Origin: CAXXOK01 sp963664595
Lineage (GTDB): Bacteria; Bacillota; Clostridia; Christensenellales; Aristaeellaceae
NCBI GenBank assembly: GCA_963664595.2
Contig: CAXXOK010000010.1
Coordinates: forward strand, 310,001-374,000
DNA: 64,000 bases
Direction of reading: 5' to 3'
Position 1 is the stretch's first letter; every line of letters begins with the position of its first letter. The translations under genes and the position numbers were made by a program. Of this stretch, positions 16,830 to 25,384 are shown in pieces. Under the pieces are notes generated by a model. That model made no database searches, had not been told where the DNA came from, and worked only from the letters and a program-made list of their open reading frames with translations.

Positions 16830-16936
16830 GAGGAAGCAGGTTTCAACTACTGTAAAACTTCCCGGTTTGGATTGAAGAAACATTGAGAAAGTGATACCCT
16901 GATCGTGTACATAATGCACTTGACGGGTATAGAAAC

Positions 16937-18058
16937 ATGCAGTCATTATTAAAAAAAAAGGAATTTCAAAAGGGGAGTATTCTCCTGCTCATAGCCGGTT
17001 CCATATTTTGGATCGGCTTTGTTTTAGGTACGGGTGATGTGGAAACGGCTATCGAATCCAATCTTCGGGGATTTACGCTGATCCTGTGGTCCATCCTGTT
17101 GGAGGCGCTCCCGTTTGTGATGCTGGGGACTATCATATCTTCTCTGATCCAGGTGTTTGTAACCGAAGATATGATTTTGCAGGTGATGCCGAAAAGTAAC
17201 TTTTTCCGGCTGATCGTTTCGGCGCTTATCGGGCTGATCTTTCCGGTTTGCGAATGCGCGATTATTCCGATCACGCGGGGGTTACTGAAAAAGGGAATGC
17301 CAACGGGACCAGCAATTGCGTTTATGCTGGCGACCCCGATTATCAATCCCATTGTGCTGCTGTCCACCTATAATGCGTTTCCCACCATGGCGGCGATGAT
17401 GCCGATGCGTGCCGTGTGCGGCTTTATCGGCGCGATTGCCATTGGTGCGCTGGCTGGGAAATACGCAGACGGGAAATCTGTGCTGAAGGATGGCGCTGCG
17501 CCGGTTTGCAGCTGCGGGTGCGGCCCTGCGGAAACACAGGAGCAGCCCGCGGAACCGTTTGTTTGTACCTGCACGGAGCAGCATGGCGACACGGAGCACG
17601 AGCATACGCATGTGCACGGAAACAGCCGGAAGAATAAGCTTGCTGTGATACGCTCTATTCTTGAGCATACGAACCGGGAACTGCAAAGCGTGGGAATGTA
17701 TCTCATTTTCGGCGCCATGATCGCGGCCGCCATGCAGATGGCGGTGCCAACGGAGGTGCTCACCGGCATCGGCAGCGGAAGGATTCTCTCGATTGTGGTG
17801 ATGATGGCGCTGGCCTTTATTCTCTCGCTATGCTCGGAAGCGGACGCGTTTGTAGCCAATACATTTTTATTGCAGTTTTCCGGCGCGTCGGTACTGGCGT
17901 TCCTCATCGTGGGCCCGATGGTTGACATCAAAAATACCATGATGATGCTGGGCAGCTTCCGCAAAGGGTTTACGGTTCGCCTGATTGCAACCATCTTATT
18001 GGTGTGCTTTGTGCTGGCCCTGCTGGTCAGCTTCTTCCCCGGAGGTATGTATGCGTAA
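16937..18058 (+). CDS. YraQ/DUF318-family permease with Cys/His-rich loop
   Basis: A 373-residue polytopic protein of the ArsP_1 (DUF318) permease family. Helices lie near residues 16-36, 45-75, 88-110, 125-145 and 150-170; then comes a soluble loop (about 185-240) rich in Cys and His (VCSCGCGPAET, VCTCTEQHGDTEHEHTHVHG), and a second helix bundle (about 255-370) with LSLCSEADAFVANTF. The FPVCECAIIPITRGLL and LSLCSEADAF motifs are typical of the family. The loop looks like a metal-binding site. The gene follows znuB and overlaps a TIGR03943 gene by eight bases, the same pair as ycgR-ycgQ of Bacillus. Transported substrate is unknown; a link to zinc or another metal is inferred from context. 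Confidence 0.85.
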   Translation: MQSLLKKKEFQKGSILLLIAGSIFWIGFVLGTGDVETAIESNLRGFTLILWSILLEALPFVMLGTIISSLIQVFVTEDMILQVMPKSNFFRLIVSALIGLIFPVCECAIIPITRGLLKKGMPTGPAIAFMLATPIINPIVLLSTYNAFPTMAAMMPMRAVCGFIGAIAIGALAGKYADGKSVLKDGAAPVCSCGCGPAETQEQPAEPFVCTCTEQHGDTEHEHTHVHGNSRKNKLAVIRSILEHTNRELQSVGMYLIFGAMIAAAMQMAVPTEVLTGIGSGRILSIVVMMALAFILSLCSEADAFVANTFLLQFSGASVLAFLIVGPMVDIKNTMMMLGSFRKGFTVRLIATILLVCFVLALLVSFFPGGMYA

Positions 18059-18869
18059 GCTGTGGCTGGATATCCTCTGGCTGCTGATCCTGCTGATCCT
18101 GATTTCTGTGATGGGATCGTTGCTGATCAGCGGCGATGTGCTGATCTTCCTGTCACCTCGCATGGTGCCGATGGTTTGGTTTGGTTTTGCCGTCTTGATT
18201 GTGCTGCTGATCCATCATGCTGTGGGAGTATTGCAGGATGTATCGCAGAAAAACATCAAGCCGGGCGGCAAGCTGGGTATGCTGCTGTTTCTGATACCGG
18301 CGCTGCTGTTTTGCACCGTGACGCCCAATCAAAGTACGTCGGGCATGCTGCCTAACCAAAGCATCATACGGATGAACGGATCGGCGCAAAGCGGAATACA
18401 ATCCGTGGGAGAAACGGACACGGACGCGCGGCAGGAGTCGGAAGTGAAAGAACAGCTTTCGGAAATCAACGGATTTCTTCCCTGTGTTTTGGAGGATGAA
18501 ACCACCTTTTTTGATCTGTCGGCCGATTTGTTTTCAGAGTACCTGCACAACACCATTGAGGAGCTGGACGGCAGAACCGTTACCGTGTACGGATTTGTGT
18601 ATAAGCAGGATTCGTTTCCGAAGGACACGGTGCTGATTTCGCGGATGATGCTGTACTGCTGCGCTGCGGATGCATCCATCGTCGGGTTTTATGTGCAGCT
18701 GGAGAATGCGGAGACGCTGCAAAACAACGAATGGATCCGGGTCACGGGCACCGTGCGTACCATCAATCTGGAGTATTATGGCGATTATTACGATTTTCCT
18801 ATCCTGACGGATGGTATTGTTGTCCGGTGCGGGGAACCGGATGTGGACGACGCGTATATCTATCCGTAA
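18051..18869 (+). CDS. TIGR03943-family permease partner (YcgQ-like)
   Basis: A 272-residue protein with three N-terminal helices (about residues 5-27, 36-56 and 74-92) followed by a soluble C-terminal part. The C-terminal segment contains DGRTVTVYGFVYKQD, ISRMMLYCCAADASIVGFYVQ and IRVTGTVRTI, the conserved core of the TIGR03943/DUF1980 family found beside DUF318 permeases. ATG 18051 has GGAGG five bases upstream and the gene begins inside the permease gene, so the two are co-translated and probably form one complex in the membrane. The extra-membrane domain with its CC motif may bind a metal. The exact role is not known. Confidence 0.82.
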   Translation: MRKLWLDILWLLILLILISVMGSLLISGDVLIFLSPRMVPMVWFGFAVLIVLLIHHAVGVLQDVSQKNIKPGGKLGMLLFLIPALLFCTVTPNQSTSGMLPNQSIIRMNGSAQSGIQSVGETDTDARQESEVKEQLSEINGFLPCVLEDETTFFDLSADLFSEYLHNTIEELDGRTVTVYGFVYKQDSFPKDTVLISRMMLYCCAADASIVGFYVQLENAETLQNNEWIRVTGTVRTINLEYYGDYYDFPILTDGIVVRCGEPDVDDAYIYP

Positions 18870-19202
18870 GAACATAAAGGCCGGGAAACAGCGCGGCAGA
18901 TACCCCTTTTACAAAGTGGATTTACGGCGTTGACCGGCAACGGGACTGATCATCAAGCCACCGTTTGAAAAAATTTTTGTTACAAAGTGAGCGCGTTTCA
19001 ATCCCATGCTCGTTCACATAGTGATCAAAACAAACCAAATCAAGGTTTTGCGTGTGAGTCTGATGGAAAAACCTGCATGCCTTGTGAAGAAGCATTATGG
19101 CTTTATGTGATCAAGTCACTTGAGAAAATATTGCATTGGGTGTATACTGTAACTGAGCCTGAAAGAACGAATCAATATGGCTCAGAATGCGGGGAGATTC
19201 CA
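18870..19202. other. Intergenic region before the DUF1292 gene
   Basis: A 333-base spacer. Its last 85 bases hold a clear promoter (19120-19148) and a GGGGAG ribosome site. A frame that is open from 18987 runs through it, but the promoter lies inside that frame, so the upstream part is unlikely to be coding. Nothing else was recognised. Confidence 0.6.
19120..19148 (+). promoter_or_regulatory. Promoter of the DUF1292 gene
   Basis: TTGAGA at 19120-19125 and TATACT at 19143-19148 with a 17-base spacer. Confidence 0.75.
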
Positions 19203-19586
19203 TTGTACAATAACGATGAGGAACTCAATCCCGGCGGCATGTCCGCTGACGAACCGGAAGAAGCGGATTTTATCGAAGTCCTGGACGAGGATGGAAACAC
19301 AGTTCTTCTGGAAGTCATCCGCTATTTCTTCTATAACGGCGAAGAGTACGTTATCTTGGGCGATACCCAGCAGACGGAATGCGGGCATGACCACCAATGT
19401 GACGAGCACGAAGACTGCGAACTTGACGAACCCATGGATATGTATGTGATGAAAGTCGTTCAGTCTGAGGAAGACGACGACATGGAAGAATTCGTGCCCG
19501 TGGAAGACAGCGATCTGCTCGAACAATTGATCCGCGTAGCGGAAGCAACGTTCGAAGAGGAAGATCTGGACGGCGACGATCAGTAA
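19203..19586 (+). CDS. DUF1292-family protein (TTG start)
   Basis: A 127-residue very acidic protein (long Glu/Asp runs such as EEDDDMEEF and EEEDLDGDD at the C-terminus). The conserved core FIEVLDEDGNTVLLEVIRYF and YNGEEYVILGD is the DUF1292 (YrzB-like) signature. A Cys/His stretch, CGHDHQCDEHEDC, in the middle is an addition. The start is set by GGGGAG at 19191-19196 and a TTG six bases later; an open frame reaching back to 18987 is rejected because the promoter at 19120-19148 lies within it. Function of the family is unknown; the usual partners (YrzL, RuvX) are not adjacent here. A GC-rich hairpin follows. Confidence 0.78.
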   Translation: MYNNDEELNPGGMSADEPEEADFIEVLDEDGNTVLLEVIRYFFYNGEEYVILGDTQQTECGHDHQCDEHEDCELDEPMDMYVMKVVQSEEDDDMEEFVPVEDSDLLEQLIRVAEATFEEEDLDGDDQ

Positions 19587-19665
19587 AACCGTGAGATGAA
19601 TTGAACCCCTTTTCCGTTGCTTGGTAAGGAATGCAGATGGAAAAACTGAATATACGGAACAAAAC

Positions 19666-19688
19666 CGGGCGGCCATAATGGCCGCCCG
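19666..19688 (+). terminator. GC-rich hairpin after the DUF1292 gene
   Basis: Perfect 9-bp stem CGGGCGGCC with its complement around ATAAT. It is followed only by TGCTTGT, so it is a weak terminator by sequence on the plus strand, but on the minus strand it is followed by TTTTG. Confidence 0.6.
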
Positions 19689-19708
19689 TGCTTGTAGCCA
19701 AAACCCCA

Positions 19709-19733
19709 CAGGCTGACCCGTGGGGTCAGCCTG
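19709..19733. repeat. Perfect hairpin near the IS left end
   Basis: CAGGCTGACCC and its complement form an 11-bp stem with a GTG loop. The sequence AAAACCCCACAGGCTGACC around it closely matches AAAACCCCACTGGCTGACC at 21239-21257 on the other side of the insertion sequence. Confidence 0.65.
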
Positions 19734-19843
19734 TCAAAGAACCTCTTCGGGTCGTTATCGCCGCTCGCTTCATAGCGCTTGGGCGCTGTTCGCTCGCTTT
19801 ACCCTTTGTTGTAACAAAGGCCTTTGGGGTTTCATGTCAAGCC

Positions 19844-21145
19844 CAACATAGTTTACACATTGTCCGAGGACATAGTTTACAACTTTTCAGTCAAGCGGGG
19901 ATCGCCCTCTGCCAAATAGCATGTGCGAGATACCATTTTCTTTTCCCTCAAATCTATCCGTCCGATCCGGAATTGTCGATAGAGCAGATTTACAAAACTA
20001 TCTATCGATGAGGGCTTTACCGCAATACACTTGCCCCCGAACGAACAGCTGAGAAAGTAACGCTCTCCTCCATAGTGGATATACCCTTTCTTCTTAACCT
20101 CACGCAATTCACATTCCGTTCCATATTCCCAGTCCGTTATTCTCTCAGGGAAAACGCGCGTGCTTGCCTGATAGTGCTCTGCCGGAGCATCCAGCCCCAG
20201 CGCATGATGCGGCCGCTTCTGATTGTAAAACTCCCGGTATTCCGTCCGCTGGCGGTCGGCATCAATTAGGTCGTACGGCACGTGATACTGTAGCCTTTCA
20301 TCCTTGTAGGACCGGTTGAATTTCTCCGCTTTCCCCTGAGTCTGCGGATGATGCGGACGAATATGAATAGTCAGGATACCAAGCTCCATTAACCAGACCT
20401 CAAACGGGGTATATCCGCCGCTGTAATTTGTACCCCAGGGGTTTCCGTTATCGCAAAGCAGCATCTTCGGTAATCCGTATTCCTTGAAAACCTTACGAAA
20501 ACTCTCTTCTACGCCTTTGTGCTGTTCATTTGCTTTCGCGTCGGCACACAGGCAGAACCGGCTGTGATCGTCGATGATCGACAAGGGGTGGCAACGTTCT
20601 CCGTTTTGCATCGCGAAGTTGCCCTTGAAGTCGGTCTGCCACAGGATGTTCGGGGCTTCTTTTTCAAACCGTTTACATCGCGCAGCAGCCTGGCTTGCTT
20701 CCCGTGTGATGAGGTGATTGCGTTTCAGCACGGCATTGACGGTGCTGACACAGGGCAGCTTCGTATAGCCCTGGTTGCTTAGTATCCGATGGATCTTTTT
20801 GGCGCCGATCGCAGGTTCTTTCTGTCTCGCTTCTACAATTATGGCTTCAGTCTCTGCGCTGAGCTTATTCGGGGTGTGGAACGGCGCCTTGCTTCGGTCC
20901 CTCATCCCTTCTCCGGCTTGATGCCGTTTGATCCACTTGTCTCCTGTTGGCCTGCTTATTCCGTATTCACGGCACAGAGCGCTCTTGTTCTTCTCCCCGG
21001 CCAGCGCTCTTTTGACAAACTCAGCCCGATTCATTTCCACAGTTCTCTCTTCCCAAGGCATGGCCACCGCTCCCTTGCGTTTTCATGCCTCTATTTTATT
21101 CGAAAACTGTAAATCATGTCCTCGGACTTTCTGTAAACCATGTTA
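19844..21145 (-). mobile_element. IS481-family insertion sequence, complete
   Basis: About 1.3 kb with one transposase gene. The ends are imperfect inverted repeats: the left AACATAGTTTACAC, four variable bases, GTCCGAGGACATAGTTTACA, matches the complement of the right end, AACATGGTTTACAG, four bases, GTCCGAGGACATGATTTACA. Both ends contain two copies of the core ACAT-R-R-TTTACA. The outer limits are uncertain by a few bases and I could not define a target duplication; CATG occurs a few bases outside both ends. The element sits in a spacer rich in hairpins, between the DUF1292 and C69 genes, and interrupts no visible gene. Confidence 0.85.
19877..21061 (-). CDS. IS481-family DDE transposase
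   Basis: A 394-residue intact transposase. An N-terminal helix-turn-helix (about residues 10-45, FVKRALAGEKNKSALCREYGI) is followed by a linker helix domain and an rve/DDE integrase core with WQTDFKG (first Asp, about 138), LLCDNGNPWG (second Asp, about 200) and QGKAEKFNRSYKDE (Glu, about 238), then a beta-rich C-terminus. ATG 21061 has GGGAG upstream; a GTG two codons earlier is possible. The stop codon lies inside the left inverted repeat. No frameshift or stop was seen, so the element may still be mobile. Confidence 0.93.
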   Translation of the reverse strand: MPWEERTVEMNRAEFVKRALAGEKNKSALCREYGISRPTGDKWIKRHQAGEGMRDRSKAPFHTPNKLSAETEAIIVEARQKEPAIGAKKIHRILSNQGYTKLPCVSTVNAVLKRNHLITREASQAAARCKRFEKEAPNILWQTDFKGNFAMQNGERCHPLSIIDDHSRFCLCADAKANEQHKGVEESFRKVFKEYGLPKMLLCDNGNPWGTNYSGGYTPFEVWLMELGILTIHIRPHHPQTQGKAEKFNRSYKDERLQYHVPYDLIDADRQRTEYREFYNQKRPHHALGLDAPAEHYQASTRVFPERITDWEYGTECELREVKKKGYIHYGGERYFLSCSFGGKCIAVKPSSIDSFVNLLYRQFRIGRIDLREKKMVSRTCYLAEGDPRLTEKL

Positions 21146-21235
21146 CTAGTCTATACATGGAACCCCAATCCCGGGCAAGGGTTTCACCCCTGCACCCTGA
21201 CCAGGATTTTCAGCCCTGGTCCCTTCTTTTTTGAC

Positions 21236-21271
21236 AGCAAAACCCCACTGGCTGACCAGTGGGGTTTTGCT
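21236..21271. terminator. Bidirectional terminator between the IS and the C69 peptidase gene
   Basis: A perfect 16-bp stem (AGCAAAACCCCACTGG and its complement) around CTGA, with TTTTGCT on each strand. It lies about 60 bases after the C69 stop codon and would end that leftward transcript and any rightward one. Confidence 0.85.
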
Positions 21272-21329
21272 GTTACATTTTATCTAGATCATGATTGCCG
21301 ATAGAATGAGAGCAGATTGCCCTTTTCAA

Positions 21330-22787
21330 TCACCGGTCTTGATACCGGTTCATGAAATCATCCTCGGTATACGACATGCGCCGGATTCTTTGGTCGATCA
21401 CCTGATTGAAAAGCTGACGGGAAGCCGTAAGCACATTCTCCGCGATATCGGCAAACAGCCGGGCGGCCACATCGCCGTCGCAGCCCGAATCAAGATAGAT
21501 CTGATCCATCGCGGTCATATTGCCAATCAATGTGGTTTCCATCGCCTTCCAGTAGCGGCGCACATTCGCGCCGTACCGCTCGCGGTCTTCCACACAGAGG
21601 TTCGACAGGCTTCTGAAGCAGAAATAAGCGACGTCCGGGCTGCTGATCAGTGTGTCCCTGGTAAAGGCTTCCGGTGTGGAGGTCAGGTTGCCGTACAGGG
21701 GCAGGAATATGCTGAACTCGGGGTTAGCCAGCGCAACCCACTCCACGACCGGAAGATTATTCCGTATCCAGAACAGATGCGCGGCTTCCGTGTAATTGAC
21801 ACCGATGGGGCGGCATTGCTTGCTGATGTTGGCGTTGTTGACCGTATCCTCATAACGGTAGCGCATCAGCTCCATGCAGTCGGCGAGGGTTACCTTTTTA
21901 TCGGGCACAAAGAAGGCTTCGTAATAGGCAGTCATATCGATATCGCCGGTTTGGGAAGGTGCGAAGAAGTGGCGCGCTCCCCAGAAACGGTATTGATTGC
22001 CGTTGAGGCTTGCGGGTTCAAACCGGTCCGCCCCATAGGTCATGGCGGCGTGCGGCTGGCCGTCGCTTTCGACCAGAAAATGATTGGCTTTGGCAAAATC
22101 CCAGAAATCCGGGGTTGTAATCACGTTTTCTTCATCGCTGATGTCTGCGCAGCCGATCACCGCTTCATTGGGGATGACGGCGACCTTATCCTGCGGCAGC
22201 TTGATAGCCAACCATTGGTGCCCAGTATAAATTTCCATATACCAGGCTTCATTGGTATCGGCAATCATTACACCGTTGCTTTCCGCGCTGCCGTACTGGG
22301 AAACCAGCGAGCCGAGCAGCCGGATCCCCTCGACGGCGGTTTGCACATAGGGGATGATCAGCGTCGGGATATTGGATTCCGCCAGGCCGTTTAGCACATA
22401 AGGATCGGCTTCCAGCGCCTCCGGCTTGGGCGTGATGGTTTCCGTTGCGGAGATGGCGACATTGTATTCGTTCAACGCGCTTTCCGCCCAGATGCCGGTG
22501 TGTGCGCTTGTAGCACGCGGCGTCATCACATACTGGCAGCTGGTCAGCGGCAGCTCCATGGTAAAGCCGTTGTGCTCGTCCACAAACACAATGGGCGTTT
22601 CGGTGGTTTGCGCAGGCACGGTAACGATCTGCTCTTTGCCGATCGTGTGTGTATCATCTGTGCGGCCAAAAATGAAGGATCCGTCGGCACTTACCTCGCG
22701 GCCGACAATGATGCTGGTGCAGGCGGAAGAGAAGGCCGGGATGAACAGAAGGAGTGCCAGGGCCAACGCGATCATTTTTTTGAACAT
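21330..22787 (-). CDS. Secreted C69-family dipeptidase
   Basis: A 485-residue peptidase of MEROPS family C69 (PepD-like N-terminal nucleophile hydrolase). A signal peptide ends near residue 22 (MFKKMIALALALLLFIPAF, then SSA) and the mature chain starts with Cys in ACTSIIVGREVSADGS, where the N-terminal cysteine is the expected nucleophile after processing. Later core segments include GRTDDTHT, VMIADTNEAWYMEIYTGHQW and NEAVIGCADI. ATG 22787 follows TTGGAG; a TTG five codons earlier is possible. It would cut dipeptides outside the membrane, and could feed the peptide importer at the left of the window. Its promoter carries an operator-like palindrome. Confidence 0.9.
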   Translation of the reverse strand: MFKKMIALALALLLFIPAFSSACTSIIVGREVSADGSFIFGRTDDTHTIGKEQIVTVPAQTTETPIVFVDEHNGFTMELPLTSCQYVMTPRATSAHTGIWAESALNEYNVAISATETITPKPEALEADPYVLNGLAESNIPTLIIPYVQTAVEGIRLLGSLVSQYGSAESNGVMIADTNEAWYMEIYTGHQWLAIKLPQDKVAVIPNEAVIGCADISDEENVITTPDFWDFAKANHFLVESDGQPHAAMTYGADRFEPASLNGNQYRFWGARHFFAPSQTGDIDMTAYYEAFFVPDKKVTLADCMELMRYRYEDTVNNANISKQCRPIGVNYTEAAHLFWIRNNLPVVEWVALANPEFSIFLPLYGNLTSTPEAFTRDTLISSPDVAYFCFRSLSNLCVEDRERYGANVRRYWKAMETTLIGNMTAMDQIYLDSGCDGDVAARLFADIAENVLTASRQLFNQVIDQRIRRMSYTEDDFMNRYQDR

Positions 22788-22823
22788 GTGATTCAACTCC
22801 AATAATTCGGTTCATAAGAATGG

Positions 22824-22840
22824 AAATTGTTAACAATTTA
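22824..22840. promoter_or_regulatory. Operator-like palindrome downstream of the C69 promoter
   Basis: AAATTGTTAACAATTT is a perfect 16-base palindrome lying between the promoter -10 box and the C69 ribosome site. ATTGTTAACAATTTA (22826-22840) differs by one base from ATTGTTAATAATTTA at the ridA promoter (25812-25826). Confidence 0.65.
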
Positions 22841-22846
22841 CTATTA

Positions 22847-22875
22847 ATGATATCAGCAGAAATTGTGACTGTCAA
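22847..22875 (-). promoter_or_regulatory. Promoter of the C69 peptidase gene
   Basis: On the minus strand TTGACA (22870-22875) and TATCAT (22847-22852) with a 17-base spacer. The rest of the 342-base region 22788-23129 holds only the terminator at its right end and no recognised gene. Confidence 0.8.
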
Positions 22876-23002
22876 GGCAGAACGTATCTGCAAAGTGTTA
22901 TAAGAGAATATAAACATGAATCAGCCTTTAACGATCCTATAGCGAAATACCACACCGCAGATAACGGATACTGAGATACGGTTTCACCAGAACGGCTTTA
23001 AT

Positions 23003-23056
23003 GGAAAAACCTTCCGGAAAGAAATACATCGCGGCTGCGGTTTCTTCTCCGGAAGG
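23003..23056 (-). terminator. Terminator of the ridA-nfn operon
   Basis: On the minus strand CCTTCCGGAGAAGAAA pairs with TTTCTTTCCGGAAGG, one bulged position, and is followed by TTTTTCC. It lies about 75 bases after the stop of the large subunit. Confidence 0.7.
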
Positions 23057-23129
23057 AAATAGGGTATAGAAGGGATGGATTGTACTGATGGATGGCTGCA
23101 ATCACGCAGAAACCGCCATGGAAGAGCGA

Positions 23130-24524
23130 TTATTCTCCCATAATATCCTTGTGGATGGCAGCGGCGGCTTTTTTGCCTGCGCCCATGGCGAGAATAACCG
23201 TAGCCGCGCCGGTTACGGCGTCGCCGCCGGCGTACACATGGTCGCGGCTGGTCAGTCCATCGTCGTTGCGGGTCACCAGACAGCCCCATTTATTAGTTTC
23301 CAGCCCCTTGGTGGTTTTACGCAGCAGGGGATTGGGGCTGGTGCCGATCGCCATAATCATGGTATCCACCGGCAGCACAAACTCGCTTCCGGCTTTGGGA
23401 ATGGGGCGGCGGCGGCCGCTGTCGTCCGGCTCTCCGAGCTCCATCTCAATGCATTTCAGGCCCGTTACCCAGCCGTTTTCATCGCCCAGCACTTCCACGG
23501 GATTGTTGAGCAGCTTAAAGATAATGCCTTCTTCCTCGGCGTGCTCCACTTCCTCCAGTCTGGCGGGCAGCTCGGTGCGGCCGCGGCGGTACACAATGTA
23601 AACGGTGTCGGCGCCCAGGCGCTTGGCGCAGCGGGCGGCGTCCATCGCCACATTGCCGCCGCCGACCACGGCCACGGCCCGGCTTTTTTGGATGGGCGTG
23701 TGGCTTGTGCTGTCGAAGGCTTTCATCAAATTGATGCGGGTCAGATATTCGTTGGCGCTGTACACGCCCTTCAGGCTTTCGCCGGGGATTCTCATAAAGT
23801 TGGGTAATCCGGCGCCGCTGCCGATAAAGATTGCCTCGTAGCCCTGCTCAAACAGCTCGTCAATGGTGAGCGTTTTGCCGATGACGACGTTGGTTTCAAT
23901 CTCCACACCCAATGCTTTCAGGTTGTCGATCTCATGCTGAACAATCGCCTTGGGAAGACGGAATTCCGGAATGCCGTACACCAGTACGCCGCCCGCCATG
24001 TGCAGCGCTTCAAAAATGGTGGTTTCGTATCCCAGCTTGGCAAGATCGCCCGCGCAGGTGAGCCCGGAGGGGCCTGCGCCGATCACCGCTACCTTGTGGC
24101 CGTTGGGCTTGGGTTTTTCCGGCAGCTCCGTGCTGTGCGCCCGGTGCCAGTCGGCCACAAAGCGTTCCAGACGGCCGATGCCGACGCTGTCGCCCTTTTT
24201 ATTGCGGACGCACACCTGCTCGCACTGTGTTTCCTGCGGGCATACGCGGCCGCATACGGCGGGCAAAGAGGTATCGGCGCTCAGAACCTCGTAAGCACCT
24301 TCCATATCGTCCTCTGCTACCTTGGCGATAAAGGCGGGAATATCAATCATCACGGGGCATTGCGAAACACAGGGCTTATGTTTACAGCCCAGACAGCGCT
24401 TTGCCTCGTTGATAGCCATTTCTTTTGTATAGCCCAGTGCCACTTCGTTGAAGTTTTTATTGCGGATATCCGCCTCCTGGGTAGGCATCGGGGTTTGAGT
24501 CAAACTCATGTTCCTGTCGGGCAT
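23130..24524 (-). CDS. NADPH-dependent flavoprotein large subunit, NfnB/SudA/GltD-like
   Basis: A 464-residue iron-sulfur flavoprotein. The N-terminal 4Fe-4S region has CLGCKHKPCVSQCP and CGRVCPQETQCEQVC. A FAD Rossmann motif follows (VIGAGPSGLTCAGDLAKLGY, about residues 155-174), then an NADPH Rossmann motif (VVGGGNVAMDAARCAKRLGAD, split GGGNVAMDAARCAKRLGAD), and a C-terminal GDAVTGAATVILAMGAG. This is the layout of glutamate synthase beta-like NfnB and SudA. Together with the small subunit it would be an electron-bifurcating ferredoxin:NADP reductase or a sulfide dehydrogenase. ATG 24524 has AAGGAGG and starts one base after the small-subunit stop; an upstream open stretch is not used. Confidence 0.88.
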   Translation of the reverse strand: MPDRNMSLTQTPMPTQEADIRNKNFNEVALGYTKEMAINEAKRCLGCKHKPCVSQCPVMIDIPAFIAKVAEDDMEGAYEVLSADTSLPAVCGRVCPQETQCEQVCVRNKKGDSVGIGRLERFVADWHRAHSTELPEKPKPNGHKVAVIGAGPSGLTCAGDLAKLGYETTIFEALHMAGGVLVYGIPEFRLPKAIVQHEIDNLKALGVEIETNVVIGKTLTIDELFEQGYEAIFIGSGAGLPNFMRIPGESLKGVYSANEYLTRINLMKAFDSTSHTPIQKSRAVAVVGGGNVAMDAARCAKRLGADTVYIVYRRGRTELPARLEEVEHAEEEGIIFKLLNNPVEVLGDENGWVTGLKCIEMELGEPDDSGRRRPIPKAGSEFVLPVDTMIMAIGTSPNPLLRKTTKGLETNKWGCLVTRNDDGLTSRDHVYAGGDAVTGAATVILAMGAGKKAAAAIHKDIMGE

Positions 24525-24525
24525 A

Positions 24526-25368
24526 TTACTGAACCTCCTTGGAAAACAGCTTGCAGGCTTCATCTCTGGCATGGCGCTCGAAATCGGTATACATTTTGCT
24601 GCGGCTGATCGCTTCGTCAAAATCGACCAGATGGCCGTCAAAGTCCGGGCCGTCCACGCAGGCAAACTTGGTTTCTCCGCCCACGGTAAGGCGGCAGCCG
24701 CCGCACATGCCGGTACCGTCCACCATGATCGGGTTCATGCTGACGACGGTCTTTACGTTATATTTCTTGGTGAGGAGACTTACGAATTTCATCATGATCA
24801 GCGGCCCGATGGCGATGACCTCGTCATAATCGTTTCCAGCATTAATCAGGCTTTCCAGTGCGGTAGTTACAAGGCCCTTTTCCCCGTGGCTGCCGTCGTC
24901 GGTCATCACGCGGGTTTCCTCGCTTACAGCCTTGAACTCGTCTTCCAGAATCACCAGATCCTGCGAACGGAAACCGATAATGCTGTGTACCACGGCTCCC
25001 TGCTCGTGCAGCTTGCGTGCTACGGGCAGTGCGATGGCGCAGCCTACGCCGCCGCCCACAACGCAAACCTTATGCAGGCCTTCGGTATGGGTGGGCTCGC
25101 CCAGCGGGCCTACGCAATCAAGCAGAGCATCCCCGGCTTCCAGAGAGTTGAGCTCCGTGGTGCCCGCGCCGACGATTTGAAAAATCAGCGTGATCGTACC
25201 TTCGGCGCGGTCATAGGCGGCAACCGTAAGCGGGATTCGCTCGCTGTCGGCCATGGCGCGGAGAATGACAAATTGCCCAGCCTGAGCTTTTTGGGCGATC
25301 AGCGGGGCGTCAATCACGATTTGGGCAACCGTTGGGTTCAGCATTTTCTTTTGGAGAAGTTTGAACAT
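24526..25368 (-). CDS. FAD/NAD-binding small subunit, NfnA/SudB-like
   Basis: A 280-residue sulfide dehydrogenase/NfnA-type subunit of the PyrK-like ferredoxin reductase family. It has an FAD-binding beta barrel (residues 1-95; GQFVILRAMADSERIPLT), a nucleotide domain (VCVVGGGVGCAIALPVARKL) and a C-terminal 2Fe-2S motif, MCGGCRLTVGGETKFACVDGP broken as CGGCRL and FACVDGP, near residues 220-240. Start codons at 25374 and 25368 both lie after GAGAAAGG; 25368 has the better spacing. It is coupled to the large subunit downstream and follows ridA by 16 bases, forming a three-gene operon. Confidence 0.87.
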   Translation of the reverse strand: MFKLLQKKMLNPTVAQIVIDAPLIAQKAQAGQFVILRAMADSERIPLTVAAYDRAEGTITLIFQIVGAGTTELNSLEAGDALLDCVGPLGEPTHTEGLHKVCVVGGGVGCAIALPVARKLHEQGAVVHSIIGFRSQDLVILEDEFKAVSEETRVMTDDGSHGEKGLVTTALESLINAGNDYDEVIAIGPLIMMKFVSLLTKKYNVKTVVSMNPIMVDGTGMCGGCRLTVGGETKFACVDGPDFDGHLVDFDEAISRSKMYTDFERHARDEACKLFSKEVQ

Positions 25369-25384
25369 TATCATTTTCCTTTCT

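Noticed and set aside
16008..16946. Minus-strand 312-codon frame over znuB
   Set aside because: Antisense shadow of znuB, rich in His and Gln from reversed membrane codons.
18987..19202. Upstream extension of the DUF1292 gene
   Set aside because: A promoter and ribosome site lie inside it and it has no conserved residues.
20519..21112. Plus-strand frames inside the transposase gene
   Set aside because: They lie antisense to the intact DDE transposase and resemble nothing.
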